64,000 nt of DNA from Setophaga petechia (GCA_024362935.1 JANCRA010000014.1:9875258-9939257); one strand, 5' to 3'. Positions 36,563 to 50,947 are shown, counted from the first letter of the stretch. Numbers and translations are program-made. Notes: generated by a model from the letters alone, not told the origin.

Positions 36563-39179
36563 CTATATTTGGCATTTGACAACTTTAAATTTAGATTTCT
36601 TTGTTTTCTCCTGGAGAATTTCAGTGCTGTACAATATTCTGGATAAGAATACTGGATTATTGTCTTAAATCCATTGTGTGCTCAAGAATGAGAAAAAATA
36701 AAAAGCATAAAATCCTGGTTTGGGAAGGTGCTTCAGTGGGAAACAGTTCAATACCAGCCATAGGCTCAAGGAAGCATGGAAAAAAATCCAAATGTCATTG
36801 GAAGTATCACCTAAATTACTGGGTTTTTGGAAAAAGCTATCAACCTGCTTTGGTGTGTGCTTAGACAGTATGTGCCTTTAGAGTAGGCATTTTTAAAAAC
36901 ATCTAACCAAATTTGCAAATAGTTTTGCTATCAAATATGAGTAAACAATAATTGCCTGTTTCCTTCCCACCAGTGGAATGGTTTCCATAGCAAACTCCAT
37001 GGCTGTTCTTCCATGTGCACTCACTTGGTGTGTGTCTTCTGGCACTAGGAAAAGAAAATGTCTCTTTTGGCTTTTACAGTCCAAAAAAAAAGTATTTCCA
37101 ACACATCAAGTTATTCACACTTGCTTAAAGGTAAAAATATTCAAGAGACAAAAGATCTGTGTTTTGATTGCAGTGAATGGCAGGGGCTGAGAGCCTTGGT
37201 GTGCAGAATCAAATGAAGACCACGGTGACAAAGGGCCCAGCTCTTCTGCAGTGGTGCTGTGGGGGTTGCTCTGTGATTTTTGTTTGTTTGGCTGGGTAGC
37301 TTTGCATGGGCATCACATTTCTGGACAAGGCATGAGAAATTGGACCTAATGCAGGTCATAATGCTTCCCTGGTGAGTGCTGCACAGTAAATGTGGGCTCT
37401 GTCATCAAGCCTTGAAATTCATATGCTTTATTGTACTGAAATTTCTTTTGACATCTAGTTTATTTAGTCTTTACAGAGAATGCTAAAGTTAAATCTCAGG
37501 ATAATCCCGAATATTTTATTTTAGGAAAGTTAGGAAGTTGTTCTTTTCCTTGTTCAAAAATACTTGTACATTAAATACCACCTATTAAAAAGGTTTCCTT
37601 GTGAATTGTTTCCATTGTTTCCAGTGGCAGTTTCATGTCCTGCTGTGTGAAGGTAGTACAGGTAATGGGTCGGACAGGAAGATCATCCTCCAAAATATGA
37701 GAAATTTTGTAGCAGATTGTTGGCACTTGCAGTCTGTTTCATAGTAAGTAAACCTACACCCTTCTTAGTGTTTTTTAAATATTCATCAGGCTGTTTTAAT
37801 GACTTGGAGTATTCTTCATGTATCCGTGAATTCCTGATTTCTTTAGTAACTCCATTCTTCTTTCTACTGACTTTTAAATGCACTTTAAAATGGGTTATTT
37901 TTCCATTCATGCAAATCTCTTTATTTTTTAAGGTACTCCACTTTTGGCACTACCATTTTTTATTCACCTACCACTAACTAATGTGTAATCCCTAACTTTG
38001 AAAGTCCAAACAAAATAGTGCTGTCCTCACTACAGTGTATTTTTTCCTTTGTCCTGTCCTGGTCTGGTATTCTGCTACAGCAGAGACCTACCAATGTACA
38101 GAAATATGTGAAAGATTGCTATGAAAGAAATTGCATTTTTAAGACACAAAGAAAGAGCCCTATGTGTGAAACAGGGGAAAGATCTCAGAGGGTACCTTTT
38201 AAAAAGTCTCTGTTGTATCAGGGCATATGTTTATTTCTGATATACATATTGAAATGAGAGGTGACACAACCAAGTTATATGTTAGGCTTAGATTGAAATA
38301 CTGGCACTTTGTTTAGTGTCATTACTTTAAAATGCTCCCATAAAACTTAACTTGGTTAACAAAAATTAGATTTATCAGCAATTTTAATAGTTGCCAGGCC
38401 TAATGCAGCTTTTTTGCTCATTCCAACTGTTTCTATTTATCTGCATTTTGTTAAAGGAAATTCTGGGATACAAAAGGGACAAACATTGTCCAAAATTTGG
38501 TATTCTAGACATCTGCTGCACATCAACAAACTCTGTGTGCATGGTTTTCAGTGTGTCTGGCCTTTTTTCTATAATAATTTGTGTAGTTGTTAGGGAAGTT
38601 AAAATACATCCAGGAAGGACCACTGTTTCTTTTTTACTGTTTCTTTTTGACTGGGTGACCTACAGTGGACAACCACCATGAAAGGACATTACTCACAAAG
38701 TTGGCTAGGAATAGTATTTTATTAGTAGAAGAAGTAAAAGAAAAAGGGCTCTACTTGAGTGTGGATCTTTTCTTTAGTCCTAATTAGAACCACAATCCAT
38801 CATGCTGGAGAGTTTCTATTCATTTTGGTGATTGGGGACATGACAAATGAATCTCGGAATAAATGGGATGTCAAGGCAGAGCAGGAGATGGATGTGTTCT
38901 GCATGGGATGAATGTAATAAGTACAGTTAATGTTGGCAACCAGCCAGCCCCATTGCCTCATGCTGGGTGAGTTGCCCCAAGGCTCTGACCAGGGGTAAAC
39001 CACCAATAAATGATTCCCCTCATCTCCCATTTATTAGAGAGAGAACACCTTGTCAAGGTTCGTTTTCTGTTTTCCTAACTGTCACTTTGCTTCAGTGATG
39101 GCAACTAATTGAATATTAGTTAATTGTTTCTAATAAAATGTTGATAATTAGATAGCTTTTTCATCTTCCTGGCCTAGCT
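36563..39179. other. Non-coding spacer
   Basis: AT-rich, CpG-poor DNA. Frames of up to 96 codons on both strands, for example 38391-38681 plus and 38384-38623 minus, overlap each other and show hydrophobic, low-complexity translations expected from T-rich DNA. No feature is recognised. Confidence 0.55.
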
Positions 39180-39330
39180 CCTCTCTTTAATTTCACTTCC
39201 CTTTCAGTAGCCCCTGTTTCTCACACAGCCGCGTCGAGATTGATTATCTGCAGCGAGCGAGAGCCCAAGCAAGAAACTTCATTTAAGATTAATTTCAGGG
39301 AAACTGTTTTACAATTTTTCTAAATTGAAT
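39180..39330. promoter_or_regulatory. Candidate conserved non-coding element
   Basis: Five CpGs lie within 39229-39259 (GCCGCGTCGAG followed by GCGAGCGAG), the tightest CpG cluster outside the 56-kb island, in otherwise AT-rich CpG-depleted DNA. Directly adjoining are GATTGATTATC (PBX/HOX type, 39238-39248) and AAGATTAATTTC (OTX or HOX type, near 39286). No open frame of note covers it. Such short, mixed segments are typical of deeply conserved enhancers, but conservation itself is unmeasured here. Confidence 0.45.
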
Positions 39331-42300
39331 TTAGTCTTAATTTTAAAGTGTTAGGGGTTGTATGTCTTCAAAGGTTGCTTTTGGATAATTTATTATGTAG
39401 CAAGTAATCAAACCCACTCTTGAACTAGGATGCTCAAGATGTCGATAGGCATTCCTTGGATCTGGCCATACTGACAAGCCTGGTTTTGCTCAAATTGTTG
39501 GGAAGACAAGGGAGGCATTCTCTGGCATATGTACTAGATTGCCAGTAATTTATTTTATTATTAAGCAATTCCAAGGAAATATTGTCTTTGCCTCTTTGTG
39601 TCAATCTCTCCAGTCCTGAGCTCCTCAGTCACCTTTGGCAGTTAGGTTAAGCAGAGGGGACAGGGATGGTCTCCCCAAACACTTAAAACCAAGTGTGTGA
39701 TAGCTGTGTGTGCTCATGCCAGAACCAGATCAGCAATTGTCTTTCTTACACCAGCCTGGGAAAGACTCAGATGTATCTTCAAATGTGTTTGAATTATAGT
39801 CTGTTCTTTGAATCCATTATAAAAACTACCTCCAAAGTCTAAGACCTGTGTGAGTGCTGCACTCAGTTGTTTCTCAGGAAGTACTTCCCAGTGACTTGCT
39901 GGCTCTCTGGCCATGTGTAAAATGTGAGGGATTGCACTAATTTCAGTTGAATTATGATGTCTTGCACAAGTGCAAAGCTGTCCCAGGGGACTGTTCTCTG
40001 TTTTATCTGGAGTAAACCATAATATAACAAATATATTTCAATTCAGTGTGCTCACAAGCTGAGGACAGTGCAAAAAATGATGGCAACAAATATTCAGCAG
40101 CCTGGTGCTGGGGATGTGTGCATGCCTGGTAAGGGTAAAATGAAAAAAGGCAGCAAAGCATCCAGAATTTGTATTATGTTGATGCTTATTTAGCAAAAGG
40201 GGAAGGCTGGAAAAGGCACCCCTAAGATCACTTCCACCTTAGCCTCTATCTCTCCCCACACAAAACCAGCTTTATTTGTTTGCATTCCCTTGGGGAGGGG
40301 ATGAAACTGTATCATGCAGCTTCTTTCAGTCATTGACTTTTGTAAAGATATCAGGGGATGGATATTTGTACCATGGCAAAATGCTGAGCAGCTCAGTGTA
40401 AGAACTGCTGAGTTGGAAAAAGAAGCTGGAGAAGGATGAAATGAATACTGAAAACACAGACATGAGAAAATGGAACATAATGCAAGCAGAATTAGGGTAC
40501 TTGGAGTCTGTCCTAAGATATTGCTGGCCAAGTTTGTCCCTTCAAGCAAATAAAACAACCCCAGGGAGCAATTTGGCCTACCATGCATAGATTTGGATTC
40601 TCTGAAGAGAAGCAGAATAACCCAATTGCACAGAGTGAGAAAAACTGTAACAGCTTTTACATCCTATCTTTTGCTCTAAGAGATGCTGAATAGAATATAC
40701 GGATCATATAGAGTCCTTGCAAAAATCAACCTGATACATTTTTACTAGCTCTACAATATACCAATTATTTAAAACCTCATCAAGACAGAAGGTCAGATTC
40801 TGAATGAAGGTAGGTGAGCACTTGCCTTAAACCTGCCAGAAAAGTAGGTCTATAAGACTTATAAGACTTTCTAAACTTTTTTTTTTTTTCGCTAGCAAGC
40901 CTCTTGGCAGGAATTGGATTGGCAACTTCCAAAAAATTCAGTGTTTCTTTGACTGCACAGTCATAGAGGACTGTAGTTCATATAGACACATCTGAGTCAG
41001 CTTTAAATTAGGAGTATAACCATAATGTCACAGAGCTCAGCATGGGACACATGCTTGCCTGGATTCTCAGGTAGGTTTTGCTGTCTTACCCTGGCTGAGG
41101 TGTGTGTATGTATCCTCTGTCTCTGCTAAAGGGCATCAGATGACTTTTATCATAAGAGAAAAAATAAAAAGTCTGGCTCTCAGATTTATTCTATGTTGGA
41201 GAAGCTGAAAAGGTTCTCTGCTAAGTACAAAGAGTGATCTATGCTGTCTTTAAGAGAAGAGTGCAGATTTTTCTATTCTACTCTGGTTGAATATATAAAT
41301 AGAAAAATAAAAAGGAAATTGGTGAAAGACCAGAAAATAGTTCTCTCATTTTTCTTGCATATCTTAATCTTTCAGTGGAGGTTATAGTTAACATTTATCA
41401 AGGAAATCCAGCTCATTGCACATCAAATGTGCAAGTCTGCAGTCCTCCCTGGTGAGCATCTTGCTCCTTGAGTGGCCCTGCTGGGCTCAAACTGTTGCAG
41501 CCCAAGTTTCTTCAAGCTGCTTCTCTTCCCAGCCAACCAGGGTGGGTGACAAACAGGTCAGCTAAAAGCACATTTATGAGCCCTCCCAGGGATGGAGCAG
41601 ACCTGATCACAGCACAAATGTGTGTGTGGTGAGCATACATATTAAAGAAGTCCAGTTGCCAAGACTTATCCTTTGTAGAGGTGGAGATTTTATTATTTTC
41701 TGTAAACAGGATTTTCTTCATTAGCTTTGACTAGCTATAGAGTTGGTAGGAAAATCGTCTTTTGTTGAGAGGGTTTGTACTTAATGGCAAGATCTCAACA
41801 CAGCAATCCACCTCAAGTAACTCTGAGCACAGCAACAAACAGGTCCCCCACTGCAGATAAGCAATACAAGCTGTGAAATCTGCTGTAGAAAAGACTTCCA
41901 GGTATACTCACATGTTTTGGTCTTGAGCAAGCAGTCTGCTGCTTCTGATTTTTCGCTGGAAGCAGCTGACTGGTAAAATATTGTAATATTGTTTCAAAAA
42001 ACTGTGCTGGGTTGTTTGTAGCCTGCTATCAGTTTACTCCACTGGCAGTTCAGTTTGCAGCACCTGTGATAAATGAGTGAAATTAATGATTGCCAAGTGC
42101 TGCCTGACTATACTTGATGTAAAGTGAGACAGGGTTTTTTGAAGTTCAGGCTGTCATCAGATTTTTTTTTTTATTTATTCCTCTATTTTTAGAAGACATG
42201 TAGCAGCAAATATGTGCCATGTACTGCAGGTTGATAGACAACTGAATGGCAAGGCTGTAATGGGATCTTTCAGTTCTTGCTGGATTCAGTCTGTTTCCTT

Positions 42301-42928
42301 TTTATTGCTCTGATTATACCTATATACCAACAAGGCATGTTTAAAGCCTCTAGGAGCCTGCTATCATCACAGCAGAAATGTGTTTTCTCTTTACAAAAAA
42401 GAGAAGAATTCAGATTATTTGTAGCTTGTGCAAAACTTATGTTGCCTTTGTTTTTGAGCAGCCATTTGGAAGAAATGTCTTCCTGTGAAAGGAAATAAAA
42501 TACGTAAAATCTGTCTGTGTAAAATGTGGTCCCACATCTGTTTCTCACCTCTTCAGATCACAGTGTGTTGGGGTGATGGGGGTGTTGGGGAGCCCAGGGA
42601 GCACTGTGCCCTTTCTGGAGCAGTTTCAGCCCTGCAGAACAGGAACCTTTGCCCAGCTCAGCCAGTCCTGTGCATCACCTGAGGGCTGGAGCTCCCCACA
42701 GACGCCTGAGGTTGTGCCCAAACTGACACGGCGCCCTGGCCAGGAAATAACCCCCGGGGGGCTCTTGGTTTGAAGAAATATAAATAAATTTATCTTGAGA
42801 TTAATTCTAGTTTCTAATAAAAATCCAGATAACAGGCATCTGGAGAAATAGTTGATTCCTCTTGCTCAGCTGAGTGATGAAGAAACGTGTTCTTGCAATG
42901 GTGCAGATAAAAATTAGGTCCAGTAGGA
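39331..42928. other. Non-coding spacer
   Basis: AT-rich with a GC-richer patch at about 42540-42780 containing four CpGs near 42728-42754. It carries a short tandem duplication (TATAAGACT twice, about 40851-40868), a T13 tract (40877-40889) and a T11 tract (42162-42172). The 132-codon minus frame at 40190-40588 is not recognisable. Confidence 0.55.
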
Positions 42929-42971
<43 letters not shown>

Positions 42972-43080
42972 TATAGCTATTTTATATATATATATAAAAT
43001 AGCTATATATCTATTCTATATATATATATTTGATATATATCTATATTGAATAGATATATATATAAAATATATATATCTAA
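42929..43080. repeat. AT microsatellite with 42-bp perfect palindrome
   Basis: An (AT)n tract from 42929 runs, with one GT interruption, into 42969-43010, a perfect 42-bp palindrome whose core is (AT)6 flanked by AGCTATTTT and AAAATAGCT. Diverged ATATCTATT-type repeats continue to 43080. The structure could extrude as a cruciform and is a likely site of length polymorphism and of assembly or sequencing error. Confidence 0.9.
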
Positions 43081-46000
43081 TAGTTTAGCAGTGTGTCATT
43101 CGAGATCTGTAAATATCTTCATTTAATACTTGATAGATACAGAAATTTCAGTAGTCTTTATAAACTGTAGCCCATCTTTCCTGTGAAGGAGCCTCATGAG
43201 AAACTGTAACATTAATGGATTTGATGGAAGCCCACCGTGTTCCATACCCCTTGATGTTTGGTTAGTGAAAAAGAAAAAGTGAAAACGGGTTTGTTTCTAG
43301 TCAGTGCAAACACAGTGAGTTTGTTTGGCACTTTTGGATTTGCTGGGAAGTTGTAGTGTTTGTGTGGGGAGAGGCAAAAGAGAAATGCTCAGCAATGTGG
43401 TTGCTTTTCATAATTTTGGGTAAATCCCTAGCAGAGGTGATTCAGGCTTTGTGTGTGCAGGGTGTCCCTCAGTAGCTGAGAAATATGGGAAAAGCCAAGT
43501 GATGATCATGGTGCTTAGAGATGAATGTCAATTTCATAATCAGCTGTAGTCTGCAGCTGGAAAAATACAAGTATTGTGAAGTATTTTGAAATTATTTCTG
43601 TTCAGGGATCATAAGACAAAGATTAGTTGTCTAAATCTGTCTCATAAACAAATTAACACAGTCCTGCTTTCTGTTCAAAATATGATTCTTGTTGGAAGGA
43701 TTAAACATGTTAAATCCAGCTAGAATATGCTGTGATCGTGTTTTTTAGCAAAGCTGCAATAATCAGACATTTACAACTAATAAATCGGTACTTTAATTCC
43801 TCTGCAATAAGGCTTTGAAATATAATCTGTCATTTCAGATTTATAGAACATGACTTTTCATAATTATAATTCTCAAATGCACATTACTAGTTATAATTAA
43901 ATTCACTTTCAAAAAATCTGAAGCATTTTTGTGGATTATCTGCTCATATTATGTTCTAATGGTAAAATTAATGTATAATCTGTTGAATAAATTTGGTTAG
44001 TTCTTGGATAGAAAAATATGCTCTACTATTGATCAAGTCCTGGAAACTTAGATAAGAATAAAAATATGTACTGTATATCTTAAGAGAGCTCTAACAAAAC
44101 CACATCAAGCTCAATCATAGGCAAAAATGGGAAGTTCATAAAAGAAAAAATGAAAGGATTTCAACTAATTCAAAAGAAATTTAAAAAATATTAAATTAGA
44201 GCTTGATTAGAAAAGGTTTTAAATATTGGCTCTGGTTAGGGTGTAACAATGGATTAAATTATAGACTCATTCAAGTGAAGAATGAATTCCTATTCATGGG
44301 AACAAGCATATTTATTTGTGGGTGTTGGTTCAATAAAAGCCAGAGTGTATCACTTACTCAGCTTAATGTTTCTCATTAATAAGATACCAAAGCACCTGAT
44401 GTATTTCTTGCCATTACTGTCAGAACCACACTATTATTTTACTGAAGCAGAAGCTCAGGCTTTAAAAATCTCAGTTTTAAAGTCAGTAGGTGAGATCCTG
44501 CTGCTGTAGGGCAGGAGCTGCATGGATGCCCCTCAGATGGTTTTGTCCCTCACAGTGTGTGCTGCTGCTTCTGCCACTCCCCCATGAGAGCAGCAGCAGG
44601 TGACCAGCACAGCCAATCCTTTAGATCTGTGTGTGCTGCATAATGGGAATAATTCCTTATAATCCTTAAGTAAGAAGTACAGAGAAGGTAACAATCTATT
44701 TCTGTGGGCTAACTCAGGCACTGGGAGCATCAGAGGATCAAATCACCGGTGGGTTTGGGAAGTCTCTTGTTCCCAGAGGTTTGTTGCTGCTGAAGGACAT
44801 CTGAACTCCTTTGGGCTGAGGACTTGGTGCAGTGGCTCTCTCTTGTGACCCGAGCAGGCTCTCTGCTCCCTGTGAGCCCCTGGGCAGGTGATATTTGTTT
44901 CCTCAAGAGCTGACACCTCCAGGACCCATTCTGCACTCCCATGCTCTGGGGGAAAAGCAGGCTGTAATGTCCAGGGCTCACTTTAATGAGTGTGATGTGG
45001 CCAGCATTTCACATCAGCACCCACAGTGATTAAATGACTTCAGAACACATGAACCTGTGCAGGTGAACTTCACTGTGCAGATCATCTTTCCCTTGGGGGA
45101 GATTGTGGGATGGGCCGAAGTCAATGGGAAAGTGAAGACTCAGAAATGAAATGTGCAGTGGAAAACAGGGAAAAATTGGTGTTTTCTCATGCATATGGGA
45201 AAAAATGGTGTTGGGCTCAAAGATGGCAGTAGGTGTGTTTTACACTTCTGTGTAAGGTTATATTCTTCAGTCTGATTCATCCTCCCTAAGTGAAGGTACT
45301 AGAGGAGTAACTGAGCAAAAGGTTGAGTAAGTGTCAAATCAATCTGGAAACTGTAAATTTAGAAGAAATAATTAAAAAAAAAAAACAACTAAGCAGTCCA
45401 AGAGGAGGTAAATAGATTCTTGAAAATCAACTTGACACTGTAGGTATGTTTTGGTGCAGAGGCTGCTGGATTTGAATGGGGTAGAAGGTCTCTGCCTTGT
45501 TAGAGCTGAGAGCTTGATGGCTTTCTACTTAAAATGAGTGAGAAGATTGAAACAGGGTTGGTAATAGTGAGTATCAGTGAGAGCTGGATGCTCCTGTGAC
45601 CCATTTCAAGAAGAGAGCATTCTTAAAGATAGCCTATACCCTATCTAGGGCAAGTATCAGCAAGTTTTATAAATTCTGTCACAGGAGTAGAAACCCCCAG
45701 CAGCTGAAGGACAGTTCTTACCTTAAAGAATTTTTAATCTCCACAGCTAAATTGGGCAAAAGTGGTAAAGAAGGCCCATAGAAGTGACAGGGCAAATTAG
45801 CTGTACACTGAATTTCTAACAGTGGTCTCCTATCATCCAGCCTTGTGTACTGAACCACCCACACCCTTCTCACATGCTGCTGTTCCCTTGAAGTCTGGGA
45901 GAGAATAGACAGCAGTCAAGTGCAGTAAATAAATAATTCAGGGGCAGTATGAAATGATCCATGGAGCATCCCAAATTAATGCATGATGACCTGCAAGCAA

Positions 46001-49000
46001 AATTACATGGCTGAAAATCAAGGTCATTTAGGGACAGCTTGCTCATGTGCTCCCTGCACAGTCTTTAGTTTGTATCCTAGACATGCATTGAGAAACCTTC
46101 ATAGTGCAGCATAGGTAAAAGCAAAATCAGCTACTTGAAAGTGCTGGACCATTTATTCATAATTGATCAACTGCTAAAGAGTACTTTTTACCAACCTAAG
46201 AAACAATTACAGGAGATATTCTTGAGTTCTGTGGAAAAGAAATCTCTCCTATGAGTCCAAACTTTCTGTGCCAGCTGTGTAGCTGGAGATAGAAACTGAG
46301 AAGCCCTCTGTCACAGTGCAGAGGGATGTGAAGGGCTGCCATTTCTGCTGAGTTTCTGTAAGAGGAATGACAGTAAATGTACCTGGGGATGAGTTTTCCC
46401 TGGATTAGCTAACTCACCTGTGGCTGCATTTCTTCAGGAAACTTCTAGTTGGAAATATGTGCACATCTCATATGAGAAATGTTCTTTATTAGCTCTGTAA
46501 AAGAATGGATATTTATCTATCACAAATCTGCCCACTTAATTAGCAAGCTGAAATAATATAATGATTAAAATATAGTGTTGCCATTACTGAAAATAGTTGT
46601 TAATATGCCACTTTTACAGTTAGCTGAAAAGCAATTATTAAGATGTACAACCTCGTGCCTATTGAACCCACCTAGCCTTTAGATATGAGGGAAGGATGCA
46701 GAAATTGTGCTTGTCCACCTCACCCATGGCACAGGTGTAGCAAATGGGGAGGCTGCTGGTGTGGATTTCAGTGAGAGAATCCCAATTTCTTGCATTTTAA
46801 TGAAGTTCTATTGCCAAGTTTCAAGAGAATCTAGTATGATGAATGACTAATGGTCCATGTCCCCTGTTTTATACGTGAATGTGAAATATTATGCAGTGGA
46901 TCAGGTTGTTCTTAATTTTTACAGCTGACAGATACAGGGCAGAGAAATATGGTCTTGGACAAGAGGTGTAAATAAGGTCAGGCTTTATTCCTAGAGCAGA
47001 CAGCATCAGGTAAATTGACAGTGTCTCAAGATCCCACAGTGTGTCCAGTGTGGCACTGATGTCCCACGTGCAGCCAGGGCCTGTGACCTTCAGTCTTCTG
47101 AGAGTCACAAACTCCCTGAGCAGCTGCTCCCATCAGAAGCAATGAGATTAGAGAATGAATAAGGTGTGATGGTTGCAGAATCAGGTGCTTAAAAACCCTA
47201 AAAAAAATGCAAGAAGGTATGAACAATTGGGAATTAAGAGTGTATCAGAAGGGCTTAGGGAGGATTCAGCTCTGTATTTTATCTGAATATCTGTGGTTGT
47301 TTATTCCAGTCTGTGCAAACAGGGGATGTTAATTGGTGAAGCAGCACTTGGCTCTGGCATTACAAACACAGAGCTCTGACTTGTTTAGTACCATATGAAT
47401 ATTATGAAGTGATCAAATCTGTCCTTACTTACATAATCTCTGTGATACTGCCATGTCCATTGACACTTCTTTTGATCACATCCCTCCTGATTTGATTTCT
47501 TCTGAACATATAAAGTACAGGATAATGCTGTTTGTTTTAGGACCTGTGTGGATTTTGTCCCCTTCCAAATTTTGAAAGCTTACTTTGGCTTTTGGAAAGA
47601 TATGGCAAAGACCTTTCTCACAAGAGAAATGTGTTGGAAATATTTTCTTAATAGCCTGCTTGGTACTGCTTAATCTGTGTTTACAAAAGAAAAAATGCAT
47701 AAAGAACTGCATTTTTCAGAAAGAACAATACAACTACCTCATGCACATCCCAGGAGCTGGGCAATTGATATACATTAGCAATGCCTGAGGATGAGGAGCT
47801 CTCTTTATCAGTTGAAGCCATCTTTTTTTTTCTCAACAACAAAAATGTAAGCATTCATACTGCAGAAAATGGATAGCAGATGTGCCTTCCCCACCCACCA
47901 CCCCAAACACATTTGGTGATGTCTCAAATACATGTAAATATTTAGAAATTTTCCAATCTGCTTAAGGATATATGGTAACACAATAGAATTTAAAAACAGA
48001 TATTTATTTCAAATGACACTTGCAAAACTGGAGAGCCTCCCTGCTGATGTGTACAGAATACTATGACAAAGATTATTTAAAGATACATCAACAGTTTTGC
48101 ATATCTATTGGAAAATGCCGTGTGCATGTTCACATGGCTGGGAAACTTGCCTGAGCAAAGGGAGGATTTTGGATCTTTGAGGGTGACTGGACCCAGGTGC
48201 CCCCATGGACCAGGGGCTGTGGCTGCTCTGTGAACAGCACAAGCTCTCCTCTAGGATGGGAAGATGAAAACACTTTTACAGCACCTTTTTCTTTTTGCAC
48301 TAATAAGGTAAACAGCATTAGCTGGGACTTGCTCCTGTTGCTCAGGGATTTTTTTTACCCAGCTCTTGTTTGTTTGTTTGTTTGTTTTTTCTCTTTCCTC
48401 TTACCTTTGTGATTTGCCTTAAAAAAACCAGGAGATCATAATTTTAGAACTGAAGGGCTGCAAGTAAGGCCCATGAAATGAAAGGCAATTCCCACTTTCA
48501 CCACTCTGAGCAAGTGCCAGTCATTTGTTTTCATTCTGAAAGCAGCTGAGCCCTCTCTGCCTTCACAGGATGTGAACATTCCCAGTATCTTCATTCAGCA
48601 TCTTGCAGGATTCTGTTTCTGAGAGCAGGCACTCTTCTGTGTTTTTACTGCTGCTGCTCCATTTCCTGTTTCCTCTCTGTCCACGTCACAACTTCATGTG
48701 TTATTACTGGTTTGGGCTTATGGAGATACAGTTATGCAACATAAACTCATCTTTGAAAGGCTGAGATTGTCAAAGCAATCAAAAACACTTGAAAAATCTT
48801 TTGCTAAATATTCTGATTAAAAAAAAAGAGTTTTACTGCTCTACATGAGATCTCAGCACAAAGGAATTATTTCAACTCAGGAAAATGTATCAGTGCTTCT
48901 CTCATTCTGCTTAGGTGGACACAGTTCATACCTGAGCTGAGGCCCAATGACTTCAGTGGGACTTTGAGGCTTCAACTTTCATGTATCAGAGACCAAGCTA

Positions 49001-50847
49001 TGAATCATCCTTGGGGGCATCACAAAGGTTCTGCCTTAGAAAGAATATACTTATCTGCCTGAAATGGGGCTGGTAGAGAAAGAAATATTCGTGTTTTTAA
49101 TCTGAAATTCACATACATTGTTCCTGAGCATCTCATACTCTGCTGGGGAAATTGTCAATTATTTATTTGAGTACTGGAGAAAAATCAAGGGCATATCAAG
49201 GCACTTCATACATTTTGATGCAGTCTAAAATGTTAAAATTCCACTGTGGCAAAATTCTCTCAGTGTTTTTTTTTTTTCTACCTTTGAACTTGACAATGTT
49301 TTCCTTATTTTTGTTGGGGAGCAAATGTATCTGTTTTCTTAACAAATGGAAGTGTTTGACTTACAGATGCTACCTTTCAAATCAAAACCTACTAAAAAAT
49401 ATGATATGGCCAGAGAACATGTGACGCATTTTCCAGTTAGTGGGTGAGAACTTTTTCTGCAGCTGTGCTGTGTGTCTTGGCAAATGTTTGTCTGGGCAAA
49501 TATTCTTTCCCCAGATTTATCAGTGCAAATTTTTTTAACTACTGTTGAGATACAAAGAAAGTGTTGGAGAACAGAATAGCTTTTTAGCATTCCACACGTT
49601 GTAGTTTCTATTTTCCCAAGCTTGAGCACCACCCCAAGTGTAGGAAGGGAAGGTCAGGGAGTTTGTTTTACCCCAGTGATGGTGTTGGGTGGGGAGGTCA
49701 CTCCTTGAGGGTAGGAACTGGAAGAATATTCTGAAATGTGTGTGTCCTGCTGGAGGGAAGCACTGGCTATGCTGCAGAGAGAGGGTGGAATATTATTGGT
49801 AGGTGAAGAAAATATTCTTCTCTTTTAGTAAGGTTGAAAGGAGTGGGAGGAATCAGTGACCTTAAATTCAAGACTTTGCACTTAGAGTTGGAGCAGGGGG
49901 AACAACAGGGGAAATGAAGACTAATGCATAGTGTTTTCCTTCAGTACTTCCTGCAGCCTCCCCTGCAGTACGATACCTTTGGAAATACCTGAATTTTGAT
50001 AACCTTTCATACAGCAGAGAAATGCTGTGGGGTGTGTGATACAGAGCTCTTCAAAGACAGAATTAGCATCAAACAGTGTGATGTTAATGGCAGCTGCTTC
50101 TTCTGTGTCTTGACTGCTCCCGTTTCTTTTGTGATTTGACAAGATATTCATGATTAAGAGACTCCAACACAGGCCTCTAATTCACTCACCTACAGGTGGA
50201 TGCTAACTCAGATGTGAATAGAATATAAAGTTACTGCACATAAGCTGTTCCTGAAAAATGTTTTGTACATAACAGCTGTAATGTTTCTGACTGCAATGTA
50301 TGTAAAGATGCAAAAAAAGATTTGCTGGTTTTAGTTTAAATTGTTCATTAATAAACATTAAATAGCAGCGATTTTGTCTTTGCTAACCCATTTCTTGATA
50401 AGACAAAACAGACTTATTTAAATATAGATATGTATGTGATAGCTGCAGGCAAGTTATTTTTATAATTAATTACAACATTAGAAACCAATCATATAAATAT
50501 GTTACTATAGACCAGTCTCCCTATATCTAATTCAATTTAAAAATAGTAATTGTTGTGGTGTGTTCTCTAGTAATGATGGAATTCTTGGCAGTAACAAGGA
50601 GCAAGGAGTTGGCTGGTTTAGAGAAGAACATTGTGGAGATTTCTCCTTTGGTTCCTCCCTTGTCTTCTGAAAACCAGAGAGTCCCTGGGAAGTTCTTTCT
50701 ATTGCATTTGTGGGTGTGTTGTTATCCAAGTCACACAGCACTGTGGCAAACTCCTCTCTCCAAAGCACCTACCTTCAAGGCTTTCACACTCCCATCTCCA
50801 GGAGGTGGAATCTGTTAGCAGGATTTCCTCTGCCTTTATATTTAGGG
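43081..50847. other. Non-coding spacer, about 7.8 kb
   Basis: AT-rich except for a GC-richer patch at about 44510-44990. Frames of 60-97 codons on both strands lack recognisable content. An A12 tract (45374-45385) and a TTTG microsatellite (48366-48390) are the only repeats noted. No CR1 fragment, RNA gene or conserved-looking element stands out. Confidence 0.55.
48366..48390 (+). repeat. (TTTG)n microsatellite
   Basis: About four to five TTTG units end in T6. A simple slippage repeat. Confidence 0.8.
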
Positions 50848-50947
50848 TACCCAGTGGAGAGGTACCCCATGTTAAAATTCTATGTTTATGTCCATTATAC
50901 CCAGTGGAGAGGTACCCTGTGTTAAAATGTTATGTTTATGTCCATTT
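50848..50947 (+). repeat. 50-bp tandem duplication
   Basis: Two head-to-tail 50-bp units (50848-50897, 50898-50947) share TACCCAGTGGAGAGGTACCC and TATGTTTATGTCCATT and differ at about four positions. The duplication lies within the overlapping plus-strand frames of 117 and 71 codons and repeats their residues. Because 50 is not a multiple of three it shifts the frame between copies, which argues against a coding role. Confidence 0.9.
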
